A stretch of DNA of 64,000 nucleotides from Chlorobiota bacterium (lineage in GTDB: Bacteria > Bacteroidota > Ignavibacteria > Kapaibacteriales > UBA961). The stretch covers positions 101,751 to 165,750 of the forward strand of contig BJGZ01000006.1 of assembly GCA_014191195.1 (NCBI GenBank). Direction: 5' to 3'. Both the position numbers and the translations under genes were made by a program. Positions within the stretch are counted from its first letter, which is position 1, and each line of letters opens with the position of its first letter. The notes below the pieces were generated by a model that did no database searches, was not told the origin of the DNA, and saw only the letters and a list, made by a program, of their open reading frames with translations. This document shows positions 33,243 to 41,705 of the stretch, in pieces.

Positions 33243-35105
33243 TTATAAATAATCAGATGTTATATCTCTGAATGTTCTTGTAGACACAAAAGTAAATTCA
33301 TCTGGATTAATATTGTCATTGATGTCTAGTTTAATTTTTACGAAATGTTTTATCATCAATTTTGAAAGTCTAGAGATTGCTCCCTCAGTTAAATATTCTG
33401 CCATTGATGGATGTACAATTAATTCGACACTAAAATCTAAGTTTTGGGCTCTAAATGATGTTAACCATCTTTCGATTGAATGCAGAATGACCGATCGGGA
33501 GCGTATTCTACCAGCTCCATCACATACATTGCATGTATCGGTAAGTCTTTCTGATATGGCTTGTCTGATTCTTTGACGTGTAATCTGCAATAATCCAAGT
33601 TGAGTGATAGGATATACTACAGTTTTTGCTCGATCTTTACTAAGTTCGCGACGCATTTCATTATACAGTTTCTTTCGATTTTCTTCAAGCATCATATCAA
33701 TAAAATCGATAATGATCATTCCACCTATATCTCTTAGTCTTAATTGCTTTGCTACAGCTTTTAATGCTTCCATATTATTTCTGAATGCACTTTTTTCTTG
33801 TTCATGCTCGCTAGTAGATCTGCCACTATTCACATCTACAACATGCATCGCCTCGGTTTGATCTATGACAATAGATCCACCGCTTGGCAAATAGACTTTT
33901 CTAGCATATGTTTCTTGAATAGATTTTTCTAATTTGAAATAGTCGAATAATGCTTTACGCCCTTGGTACATCTCTACTTTAGCACTTAATTCAGGTGCTA
34001 CCCAATGCAAATAACTGGTAATTTCTTTATATAGTTTTGGTGAATCGATAACAACGCGCTCAACTTCTTCTGTAAATAAATCTCGAATAACACTTCCAGT
34101 GATATTTTTGTCTTTGTATAATAAAGAAGGTGCTTTTGCAATTTTTACATTATTCTCCATTTCTTCCCATTGTTCTACAAGTGCGGCCCAATCTCTGCTT
34201 AATTCTTGATCTGTTTTATCTTCGGCGGCTGTTCGAACAATACATCCAATGCCAGGTTGTATCAAAGACTTTGCTAATTGTCTTAAGCGTTTTCTTTCTT
34301 TAACAGAACCAATCTTTCTGGAAACACCAATTAAATTATCAAAAGGAAGCAAAACCATATATCTGCCAGGCAATGCTACTTTAGTTGTAACACGTACACC
34401 TTTGGAAGAATATCCTTCTCTTACAACTTGAACGATAATTGTTTGTTTGGGCTGAAGATTTATGCTGATTAATCCAGATCTCTTTGTACTGAAAGTTGGC
34501 AGCGGTTTTGCATTCACATTCTGCTTAGGAGGCATTTTCTTAAGTCTTAATGCAATTGCTGCTGAATCAGACATAGAAGCATCGATAGTAGAATGTGTTT
34601 GTTCTAATTCTATCTCATTATGCTCAAGAAGTTCTTTAGCGAGTATTTCATTATATCCAGCAGGCTTGCCAACTGTTGGTTGCATTAATAAGGCACTTAA
34701 TAATTCAGATAAATCTGCTTCTGCAATATCGGATGGAGGTACAAATAAACTGCTTGGTTCTGAATAATCAATTTTTATAAAGCTTTCATGAGGTTGGTCC
34801 AAAACATCCTTAGATGTGTCATCATCATCTTCATCTTCGGTAAAAAAAGATTCTTCAAGTGAAGAATCAACATCAGAAAAATGTAAAAAAGCACCTTGTG
34901 GAAGGCCTATATCAACAAAAGCTGCATTCATCCCTTGAATAATTTTTTCTACACGCCCCATATATACATTGCCAACATAACGTTCTTTATCAGGCACTTC
35001 TACAAATAATTCAGATAATTCACCATTTTCTGTTATGGCAATTCTCGTTTCATTCAAGGAAGATGCTATTACTATTTCTTTTCTCATATCTATATGATAA
35101 TTCAT
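33243..35105 (-). CDS. Ribonuclease E/G family endoribonuclease
   Basis: This 620-residue protein has an N-terminal S1 domain (YVGNVYMGRVEKIIQGMNAAFVDIG and HFSDVD) interrupted by an acidic, low-conservation insertion (about residues 90-215), then the RNase E/G catalytic core with VVDVNSGRS and MIIIDFIDMM, whose aspartates bind the catalytic metal, and the Zn-link motif CNVCDGAGR. The C-terminal region matches RNase G length rather than the scaffold tail of RNase E. The enzyme cleaves single-stranded, 5'-monophosphorylated RNA for rRNA maturation and mRNA decay. It is followed on the strand by the Hc1-like gene and lies divergent to grpE with a 178-nt spacer. Confidence 0.93.
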   Translation of the reverse strand: MNYHIDMRKEIVIASSLNETRIAITENGELSELFVEVPDKERYVGNVYMGRVEKIIQGMNAAFVDIGLPQGAFLHFSDVDSSLEESFFTEDEDDDDTSKDVLDQPHESFIKIDYSEPSSLFVPPSDIAEADLSELLSALLMQPTVGKPAGYNEILAKELLEHNEIELEQTHSTIDASMSDSAAIALRLKKMPPKQNVNAKPLPTFSTKRSGLISINLQPKQTIIVQVVREGYSSKGVRVTTKVALPGRYMVLLPFDNLIGVSRKIGSVKERKRLRQLAKSLIQPGIGCIVRTAAEDKTDQELSRDWAALVEQWEEMENNVKIAKAPSLLYKDKNITGSVIRDLFTEEVERVVIDSPKLYKEITSYLHWVAPELSAKVEMYQGRKALFDYFKLEKSIQETYARKVYLPSGGSIVIDQTEAMHVVDVNSGRSTSEHEQEKSAFRNNMEALKAVAKQLRLRDIGGMIIIDFIDMMLEENRKKLYNEMRRELSKDRAKTVVYPITQLGLLQITRQRIRQAISERLTDTCNVCDGAGRIRSRSVILHSIERWLTSFRAQNLDFSVELIVHPSMAEYLTEGAISRLSKLMIKHFVKIKLDINDNINPDEFTFVSTRTFRDITSDYL

Positions 35106-35283
35106 TGATTCATACGCTAATTGATGGCAAATTTAGATAAAAAAGGGCAGATAAAGACCATTCACAACAAATGAATCATTAAGTTTGTACTTTAATAAAA
35201 TGAACATAAATATGCTTCGTCATAAACCAATTATTTTACACATATCACTTATATTCATTCAATTATTATAATACTTGCACACA

Positions 35284-35826
35284 ATGACAACAGAATCTGA
35301 AGCTGATTTTGAAAATGATGATACTTTAGAGTATCCATCCCACGATGAACATATATCAGAAGAATCATATATTGAACAAATAGAGCGCGAACGTGACGAA
35401 TTAAAAGAAACTGTTCTTAGAAAAACAGCTGAATTCGAGAATTTCCGCCGTAGAACCCTTAAAGAAAAACAAGAAATCATCGATTATGGCAATGAGCACC
35501 TTATAATGAAAATGTTGCCGGTAGTCGATGATTTGCATGCTGCTTTAGATGCTGCTAAAAAAAATGTAGACTATGAAGGATTTCTTAAAGGTGTAGAAAT
35601 GATATATTCCAAGGCTCTTAAAACATTTGAAGAAGCAGGTGTTTGCCCAATCCCAAGTGTCACCGGAGAACTTTTCAATGTTGATATGCATGAAGCTTTA
35701 GCACATATTCCATCGCCAGAAACTCCAGAAGGCTATATCATTCAAGAAATTCAAAGAGGATTTAAGTTAAAAGAAAAAGTGATACGCCATTCTAGAGTTA
35801 TCACTTCGGCTGGATCCCAAGAATAA
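35284..35826 (+). CDS. grpE: GrpE nucleotide-exchange factor
   Basis: The ATG at 35284 is used rather than the TTG 9 nt upstream; the protein is 180 residues. It has an acidic N-terminus, a long dimerisation helix (about 25-60, with EFENFRRRTLKEKQEI), VVDDLHAALDAA, and the beta-wing domain with FNVDMHEALAHIP and VIRHSRVIT. GrpE exchanges ADP for ATP on DnaK. It is followed 35 nt later by dnaJ; dnaK is not in the window. I looked for a CIRCE-type repeat in the upstream spacer and saw none, so heat-shock control by HrcA is not indicated here. Confidence 0.95.
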   Translation: MTTESEADFENDDTLEYPSHDEHISEESYIEQIERERDELKETVLRKTAEFENFRRRTLKEKQEIIDYGNEHLIMKMLPVVDDLHAALDAAKKNVDYEGFLKGVEMIYSKALKTFEEAGVCPIPSVTGELFNVDMHEALAHIPSPETPEGYIIQEIQRGFKLKEKVIRHSRVITSAGSQE

Positions 35827-35861
35827 TATTTTCGACATTCACTCTTTAATATCTTAACATT

Positions 35862-37049
35862 ATGCAAAAACGTGATTACTATGAAGTGCTTGGCTTAGGC
35901 AAAAGTGCCGGATTAGACGAAATAAAATCTTCATATAGAAAATTAGCCTTGCAATATCATCCTGATAGAAATCCCGATAATAAGGAAGCTGAAGAAAAAT
36001 TTAAAGAAGCAACCGAAGCTTTCGAAGTTCTTAATGATTCAGATAAAAGATCTAAATATGACAGATTTGGACATCAGGGCATGAAGAGTGGACAAGATTT
36101 CCATTCGTATCAAAATATGAATGATGTCTTTAGTGTTTTTAATCAGTTTTTTGGTGGTCAAGGCAATTCAATTTTTGATGAATTCTTTGGTGGTAGTGGT
36201 GGTGGTAGACGTCAGCCTTCTATGGGCCAACCTGGGCAAGACTTAAGAATCAGAATGCCTCTTACATTAGAAGAAATTGCCCTTGGAGTTTCTAAAACGA
36301 TAAAGATTAAGAAATTCTGTACTTGCACTGGATGTGGTGGTAGTGGCGCAAAATCTAGATCTGGTTATACAACATGCTCGGCATGCAATGGTGCCGGCGA
36401 GGTAAGGCAAGTATCTAGGTCTATGTTTGGTCAATTTGTCAATATCGCTCCATGTGCAAATTGTGGTGGGTCTGGTAATATTATCAAAGAACTATGTAGT
36501 TCTTGTTCTGGTGAAGGAAGATCACAAGGAGAAAGTACCGAAACATTAGATATTCCAGCTGGTGTTAGTGAAGGTAATTATATACCATTGCGTGGAAAAG
36601 GGAATGCAGGTAGAAGAGGCGGAGATTCTGGAGATGTATTAGTTGTTATTGAAGAAAAAGAACATCCTCTATTTATTAGAGATAATGATGATGTATTATT
36701 CGAATTATCTGTCAGTTATCCAGAAGCTTCTTTAGGTGCTTCCATTGAAGTTCCTACTCTTTATGGCTCGCAATCTATTTCAATAGAACCAGGTACACAA
36801 CCAGGAACGGTGATACAATTAAAAGATAAGGGAATAAAACATTTACAAGCTAATGGAAAAGGAAGTCAACATGTACATATTAATGTATATGTTCCAACTT
36901 CATTAACTTCTCAAGAAAAGAAAATAATACATGATTTATCTGAGTCTGATCATATAAATCCAGACAGATCGCATTATTTTTCAGATCACGAACAAGGTAA
37001 AAAGAAAAAAAGTGCTTTATTCGATAAAATGAAAGGAGCCTTTTCTTAA
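35862..37049 (+). CDS. dnaJ: Chaperone DnaJ
   Basis: This 395-residue type I DnaJ has a J domain with the HPD motif at residues 33-35, a Gly/Phe-rich region, four CxxCxGxG zinc repeats ([24 protein letters not shown] and CSSCSGEG) and C-terminal substrate-binding domains ([21 protein letters not shown]). It stimulates DnaK ATPase and delivers substrates. The HPD, GF and zinc regions are all intact. Order grpE-dnaJ with a 35-nt spacer is conserved in many Bacteroidota. The C-terminus ends with a Lys-rich stretch followed by KMKGAFS. Confidence 0.97.
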   Translation: MQKRDYYEVLGLGKSAGLDEIKSSYRKLALQYHPDRNPDNKEAEEKFKEATEAFEVLNDSDKRSKYDRFGHQGMKSGQDFHSYQNMNDVFSVFNQFFGGQGNSIFDEFFGGSGGGRRQPSMGQPGQDLRIRMPLTLEEIALGVSKTIKIKKFCTCTGCGGSGAKSRSGYTTCSACNGAGEVRQVSRSMFGQFVNIAPCANCGGSGNIIKELCSSCSGEGRSQGESTETLDIPAGVSEGNYIPLRGKGNAGRRGGDSGDVLVVIEEKEHPLFIRDNDDVLFELSVSYPEASLGASIEVPTLYGSQSISIEPGTQPGTVIQLKDKGIKHLQANGKGSQHVHINVYVPTSLTSQEKKIIHDLSESDHINPDRSHYFSDHEQGKKKKSALFDKMKGAFS

Positions 37050-37074
37050 TATACATGTAAAATCAGGGGAAATC

Positions 37075-37608
37075 ATGAGGGGATATGCTCAAAAAATGAG
37101 AACTTTTTTCCAATCAGTATGTGGAATAAGTAAAGGAGAATTTCTTGTTTTATCTATGCTGGTTTCAGGTGGAATGCTAGGAATATTGATTAAGTTCATT
37201 CAGCCACGCAGTTTGATGGAAGATCAAAAGCTTCAATCTGCAGAGATGTTTAATCATATATTAGATAGTTTGTCTTATGCAGAACAAAGCACTTTTACAG
37301 GAATTGATGATAGTGGAAATCCTTTGACAGAACTTGCACGTGCAGATACAATTGTTAAAAAACAAGAGGCTTTTCCTTCTGCTACTCATTCTAAGGTGTC
37401 TGCTGGACAAATCATCGATATACAAAAAGCTTCAAAAAATGATTTGATGAGACTGCCTGGTATAGGCGAAGCAACAGCAGAAAGAATAATTGAATATAGA
37501 GAACAAGAAGGATTTGATAAAATAGAAGATATTATGAATGTGAAGGGAATTGGAACAAAAAAATATGATAAAATGCGATCACATATTTCATTAAAAAAGA
37601 GCAAATAA
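37075..37608 (+). CDS. ComEA-like helix-hairpin-helix DNA-binding protein
   Basis: This 177-residue protein has an N-terminal membrane anchor (FLVLSMLVSGGMLGILIKFI, about 25-45), a variable linker (about 46-110), and a C-terminal pair of HhH motifs with IDIQKASKNDLMRLPGIGEATAERI and DIMNVKGIGTKKYDKM. The layout is that of ComEA, which binds DNA outside the inner membrane during transformation. Here the anchor is near the N-terminus, so the HhH domain is likely periplasmic. An AGGGGA site precedes the start and it is 25 nt after dnaJ, so they may share a transcript; the functional link is unclear. It converges 1 nt from the cysteine desulfurase stop. Confidence 0.87.
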   Translation: MRGYAQKMRTFFQSVCGISKGEFLVLSMLVSGGMLGILIKFIQPRSLMEDQKLQSAEMFNHILDSLSYAEQSTFTGIDDSGNPLTELARADTIVKKQEAFPSATHSKVSAGQIIDIQKASKNDLMRLPGIGEATAERIIEYREQEGFDKIEDIMNVKGIGTKKYDKMRSHISLKKSK

Positions 37609-37609
37609 T

Positions 37610-38749
37610 TTAAGATTCAAATGAATCTAGAATGTCTTTTAATGTATGAATAGCTTTTAGAATTTCAGTTTCTGTAGTGTATTTAGAAAAAGAAAATCTA
37701 ATTGCTGCTTTGGCTTCTTTTTGAGAACGACCCATTGCCGACAATACATGTGACGGTTGTTGGCTTCCAGATACACAAGCAGATCCATTTGATACAGCAA
37801 TATCTTGAATATCCATCATTTGCAATAAAGATTCGCCATCAATATTGGGTCGATTAGGAAAAGATATATTAACAATTGATGGTAATGATGTCTTAGAATC
37901 CATGGGGCCATTGATATGAATATCTGGAATAAGAGAAATAATATTATTAATCAGAAATTGTTTCAAAGAATACATATGCTCTGCATTTTTTTCTAATTGA
38001 TTGATAGCAATTCTGACAGCAGTTTGAAATCCAACTATTAAAGCTGGGGATTCGGTACCCGCACGTCTATTGCGCTCTTGTCCACCACCTTGTTGATGAG
38101 CTTTAAAATCAATACCTTTTTTAATAAACAAAGCACCAATACCTTTAGGGCCATGTATTTTATGTGCTGATATTGTCAAAAAATCAATGCCAAGTTCATC
38201 TACAAATACAGGAATTTTACCTAAGCTTTGAACAGCATCAGAATGAAGCAATGCTGAAGATGGCAAAAGATCTTTGATAGCCTTTATTGGTTGAATGCAG
38301 CCAGTTTCATTATTAGCATGCATGATGCTAATAAGAGTATTATCTAATTGATAATTTTTTAGTTCATCTGTGGGTATAAGCCCGTCTTGATTAACATGAA
38401 TATATTGAACCGGAATACCTTGTTTAGATAAACTTTCGGCTGGATGAATGATAGCATGATGTTCAATAGAAGATATAGCTAATGCTTTAACTAGCTGAGA
38501 CTCATGAATACAACTTTTTAGAACAGTATTGTTTGATTCGGTACCACCACTAGTAAAAATAATTTCTGCAGGATGAGCATGAAGGGCATGAGCAATTTCT
38601 GTTCGTGCATTTTCGATAGAAACCCTTGCTTTTCTTCCCAAAGAATAAATAGACGAAGGATTGCCATATTCTTCATAGAGCCAAGGCAACATAGACTCAA
38701 CAACTTCTTTGTCTATTTGAGTAGTAGCAGAGTTATCTAAATATATCAT
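37610..38749 (-). CDS. Cysteine desulfurase (NifS/IscS-like, group I)
   Basis: This 379-residue PLP enzyme begins MIYLDNSATTQID and has the NPSSIYSLGR, TSGGTESNN, HANNETG and LHSDAVQSLG segments. The PLP lysine is Lys197 in SAHKIHGPKG and the persulfide cysteine lies in SNGSACVSG. It moves sulfur from cysteine to acceptor proteins for Fe-S clusters or tRNA thiolation. IscU and regulators are not beside it, so its acceptor (Fe-S or MnmA) is undetermined. Its stop lies 1 nt from the stop of the convergent ComEA-like gene. Confidence 0.94.
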   Translation of the reverse strand: MIYLDNSATTQIDKEVVESMLPWLYEEYGNPSSIYSLGRKARVSIENARTEIAHALHAHPAEIIFTSGGTESNNTVLKSCIHESQLVKALAISSIEHHAIIHPAESLSKQGIPVQYIHVNQDGLIPTDELKNYQLDNTLISIMHANNETGCIQPIKAIKDLLPSSALLHSDAVQSLGKIPVFVDELGIDFLTISAHKIHGPKGIGALFIKKGIDFKAHQQGGGQERNRRAGTESPALIVGFQTAVRIAINQLEKNAEHMYSLKQFLINNIISLIPDIHINGPMDSKTSLPSIVNISFPNRPNIDGESLLQMMDIQDIAVSNGSACVSGSQQPSHVLSAMGRSQKEAKAAIRFSFSKYTTETEILKAIHTLKDILDSFES

Positions 38750-39014
38750 TAAGATTTAACATTTTTATGTAAAACAATTAACCTAATTTACGCATTAACA
38801 GTGTAAGAAAAGAGATTGTAAAGTGTAAAGAAATAAAATTTATGACTATGTAAGGTTTGCATAATTGAATTGTCAATACACATACACTCGGGGCGGGAAG
38901 AATTCTTCTAATCAAAAAAACTTTGTCTGAAGGGTCTTTTATATCTATATTGCATATTGGTGACTAACACTGTATGAATTGTATAATATTTTTTTCGATG
39001 TAATGGAGAATGTT

Positions 39015-39242
39015 ATGAGTGCAAAAAATATGTTTGCAGCATTATTGTTGGGAGCTTTCATGTGCGTACCAGTTGCTATGAATGCAGATTGCGGAAATAA
39101 ATCAAAAGCAGAATGTGCCAAGGAAGCTTCTAAAGAAGATGGTATGGCATGTTGCAAAAAGAAGAATTCTAAAGAAGCAAAGGCAGATAAAGGCTCAACT
39201 TCAACAGATATTTCTCAAAAAACCATTGCGCCAAAGAACTAA
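39015..39242 (+). CDS. Small exported Cys- and Lys-rich protein
   Basis: I chose ATG 39015, which has GGAG upstream and starts a signal peptide (MSAKNMFAALLLGAFMCVPVAMNA), giving a 75-residue protein; ATGs at 39003 and 38979 are alternatives. The mature part is highly charged, with four cysteines (DCGNKSKAEC and ACCKKKN) and several KEA/KADK repeats. I do not recognise a family. Cysteine-rich secreted peptides can bind metals or form disulfides; neither is shown. It is followed by a strong UUCG-loop terminator, indicating a short, probably abundant transcript. It lies upstream of the GldM-like gene but is separated by 223 nt. Confidence 0.72.
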   Translation: MSAKNMFAALLLGAFMCVPVAMNADCGNKSKAECAKEASKEDGMACCKKKNSKEAKADKGSTSTDISQKTIAPKN

Positions 39243-39250
39243 TACATATA

Positions 39251-39276
39251 AATAATTGGCCTTCGGGCCAGTTATT
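39251..39276 (+). terminator. Intrinsic terminator with UUCG tetraloop
   Basis: An 11-bp stem (AATAATTGGCC with GGCCAGTTATT, one G-U pair) closes a TTCG tetraloop and is followed by TTTTCTTATT. UUCG loops are very stable. It begins 9 nt after the small exported protein gene. Confidence 0.92.
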
Positions 39277-39465
39277 TTCTTATTATCTATGTTTTGGCAC
39301 AGTTTTTAATAGATGCTACAATGAAATCCTATGATTAACTCATAACATTTCTTATTATTATTATCATTCTTTACTTGTTATTAATAAGCAACTAAATCTT
39401 TTATTAAAAGATTGAAATCTTTTGATAAAATTATTTGCTTTATGTTTTTCAAGCGGAGTTAAGCT

Positions 39466-41661
39466 ATGTCTAAAGGCGGAGCAGGAAAAGTATATTTCGT
39501 TTTATATCTGGCTGTTATTCTTGAACTTCTAATTATCATCGTTGAAAGAGATGAAGCGGAAGAAGGTTTAATGAAGAAGCAGAAAGAATCTATGCGTATT
39601 GTTGAAAGTATCCTTACTCAACTTCAATCAGGAGCTGGCACGGAGGGTATTAACACCAGGCCGCAAGATGCTATTGTACTTTCTGAAAAGTTTCCACCTG
39701 AGCAACAGAAATATTTTAAGAAGTTTAGAACTTATTATATAGAAGTTGGTGTAACTGATGTATCATCTGCATTGAATATGGATGGTATGGAAGAACCCGA
39801 AAAGAAAGAACGTGTTGAAACATTGAAAAAATTAGCTAATGTTCAAGAATTGCAATATGAAGTATATTATCATCCTTCCACTGAAGTAGATGTACCACCT
39901 TCACCCCCGCAATCAGAATTTAAGAAAATTGAGTTAAACCCTGTTGCTGGAACAAAATTGGCAAACGATGCAAATGCAATTAGTTCAGAAACATGGGAAA
40001 TGCAGGCTACCAGAAGACTAGACCTAAATGCCTCTGCTATGAATGATTATGTGAGGCCAGTATACACTGAATCTCAAATTAAAACTGGCGATATAAATAC
40101 TTTTGCTCCTGCAGATTCTGTTAGAACAAATAGAGTATTTAGTTATTCTGAAGATAAAACTGAGCGATTAAAAATTGCTAATGGAAGTAAAACTACAAAG
40201 CGTGCTTTTGTTGTTAATTTTCAGCCTCCATCCAAGCCAGGCTGGTATAAATTACGTTTTAGTTCTAGAACCAATAGAATTATGGGTATTTCTGCTGAGC
40301 AAAATATTGCTACATTAAGAGATGATGCAAAAGTTAATATTGGTACAGTGCAATTGAAGGTTAAGGACTTACGTAGTGTTCAAAGACAGCTTGCAGAGCA
40401 ATTATCAGGCGCAGGAGTTCCATCAGCTGAAAAATTTGCTGCTGGTGATATTACAGTTGAAAACTTTGATAAAGATTTGAATACTGCAAAAGAAACTATC
40501 CTTCAAAGTAAAGATGAAAATAAATCTGAAAAAGCTAGTAGAGTAGACTTATATAGATATATAGCAAAATTATTATCTCCTGGTAAATACACTTCATTTG
40601 ATCAAAATAGAGGTTCTATTGAGATTGATATATCTGTACAACAACCAACTATAGAGCAAGAAGCACCAATTTTAACTTGGGATGATAATAGCCAATTATA
40701 TTCATTTGATAAAGCAAATAAAGTAGTGGCTACTTTTGTAGCAAATCTTTATGACAAAGTAACTCCGTCTGTTCAATTTAATGGCAATACACTTATTCCT
40801 ATTAAAATTGGCCCAACATCTGAAAATGGCAAAGCTGGAAGATATAAAGTTGAAATAAATAGTCAAATCAACCCTGGCGAATACAAAATTACAGCTTCAC
40901 TTACATCAGCAGGAAAATCGGTTGTAGAAGATATGAAACTAAATGTTTTCCCAACAGGATTGGCGATTGTAAAAGATGCTGATAGTGGTGAAGATGTTAA
41001 AAATGAAGATGAAATTATAGGAACAATCAAATCTTTGTCTAAGGGCGATGCATTTGAGTTTGTTGCAATACCTACATCACGAAGCATAATTCAAGGTGAT
41101 CAATTCAGAACTATAATCGAAGGTGCTACCAAGAAGTCACCAATAATTGGGCTTGCTGTTAATTCAACCGATGGATTCAATATTCCAATTGACGCTGATA
41201 AAGTAAGTGTAAGAATATTATGGCAGAGTCCAAAAGATCAGTCTATTCAAGTTCAGATATTTCCTACTGACGGATCTTCTGCAGTTGAAGCTAGTCCAGG
41301 CCCCAAGCGACCACGAATAAATTGTGGTGATGCTTCAAGAATAATGGATGCAAATTCACCTGTGTTCTTTGTAGATGCTGAAATCAAGCCACCAACTTAT
41401 ACTGAAGTTCAGGCTGTCATCAAAGGTGTTAAGTTCGAATTAGGTGATCAAGTAGTAAAAGGATATAAAGTTATAGCTTTAGGAGAACCTAAACTATCTG
41501 GAGGTAAATGGACACAGGGCTTTAAACTTGAAGGTCGAATACCAGTCCCAAGAGGAACTGGTGGTTCAATAAAAGTGAAAGTTAAAGCTACTGCACAATT
41601 ACCTAATGGTGAGATGTCCCTTGAACAAACAAAAAATTGTAAATATCAAATTGCATATTAA
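39466..41661 (+). CDS. GldM/PorM-like periplasmic protein
   Basis: This 731-residue protein has one N-terminal membrane helix (about 8-27) and then only periplasmic domains: a helical segment (30-110), and beta domains extending to the C-terminus, whose GGSIKVKVKATAQLPNGEM segment recalls the last GldM domain. GldM spans the periplasm and couples the GldL motor to the outer membrane in T9SS secretion and gliding. The resemblance is in topology, length and weak patterns, so the call is tentative. No GldL-like two-TM gene lies next to it, although GldKLMN usually cluster. A GGAG site precedes the ATG. The next gene, an outer-membrane barrel, starts 44 nt after its stop. Confidence 0.6.
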   Translation: MSKGGAGKVYFVLYLAVILELLIIIVERDEAEEGLMKKQKESMRIVESILTQLQSGAGTEGINTRPQDAIVLSEKFPPEQQKYFKKFRTYYIEVGVTDVSSALNMDGMEEPEKKERVETLKKLANVQELQYEVYYHPSTEVDVPPSPPQSEFKKIELNPVAGTKLANDANAISSETWEMQATRRLDLNASAMNDYVRPVYTESQIKTGDINTFAPADSVRTNRVFSYSEDKTERLKIANGSKTTKRAFVVNFQPPSKPGWYKLRFSSRTNRIMGISAEQNIATLRDDAKVNIGTVQLKVKDLRSVQRQLAEQLSGAGVPSAEKFAAGDITVENFDKDLNTAKETILQSKDENKSEKASRVDLYRYIAKLLSPGKYTSFDQNRGSIEIDISVQQPTIEQEAPILTWDDNSQLYSFDKANKVVATFVANLYDKVTPSVQFNGNTLIPIKIGPTSENGKAGRYKVEINSQINPGEYKITASLTSAGKSVVEDMKLNVFPTGLAIVKDADSGEDVKNEDEIIGTIKSLSKGDAFEFVAIPTSRSIIQGDQFRTIIEGATKKSPIIGLAVNSTDGFNIPIDADKVSVRILWQSPKDQSIQVQIFPTDGSSAVEASPGPKRPRINCGDASRIMDANSPVFFVDAEIKPPTYTEVQAVIKGVKFELGDQVVKGYKVIALGEPKLSGGKWTQGFKLEGRIPVPRGTGGSIKVKVKATAQLPNGEMSLEQTKNCKYQIAY

Positions 41662-41705
41662 TTTTCGAGATGCTATCCCATATGAAAACTCGGAGAAAGC
41701 AGATA

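Noticed and set aside
35106..35283. CIRCE or heat-shock operator upstream of grpE
   Set aside because: No TTAGCACTC/GAGTGCTAA-type repeat was found in the spacer.
38899..38910. Palindrome GAAGAATTCTTC upstream of the small exported protein
   Set aside because: Perfect but short, and such AT-rich palindromes are expected by chance; no matching regulator is known.
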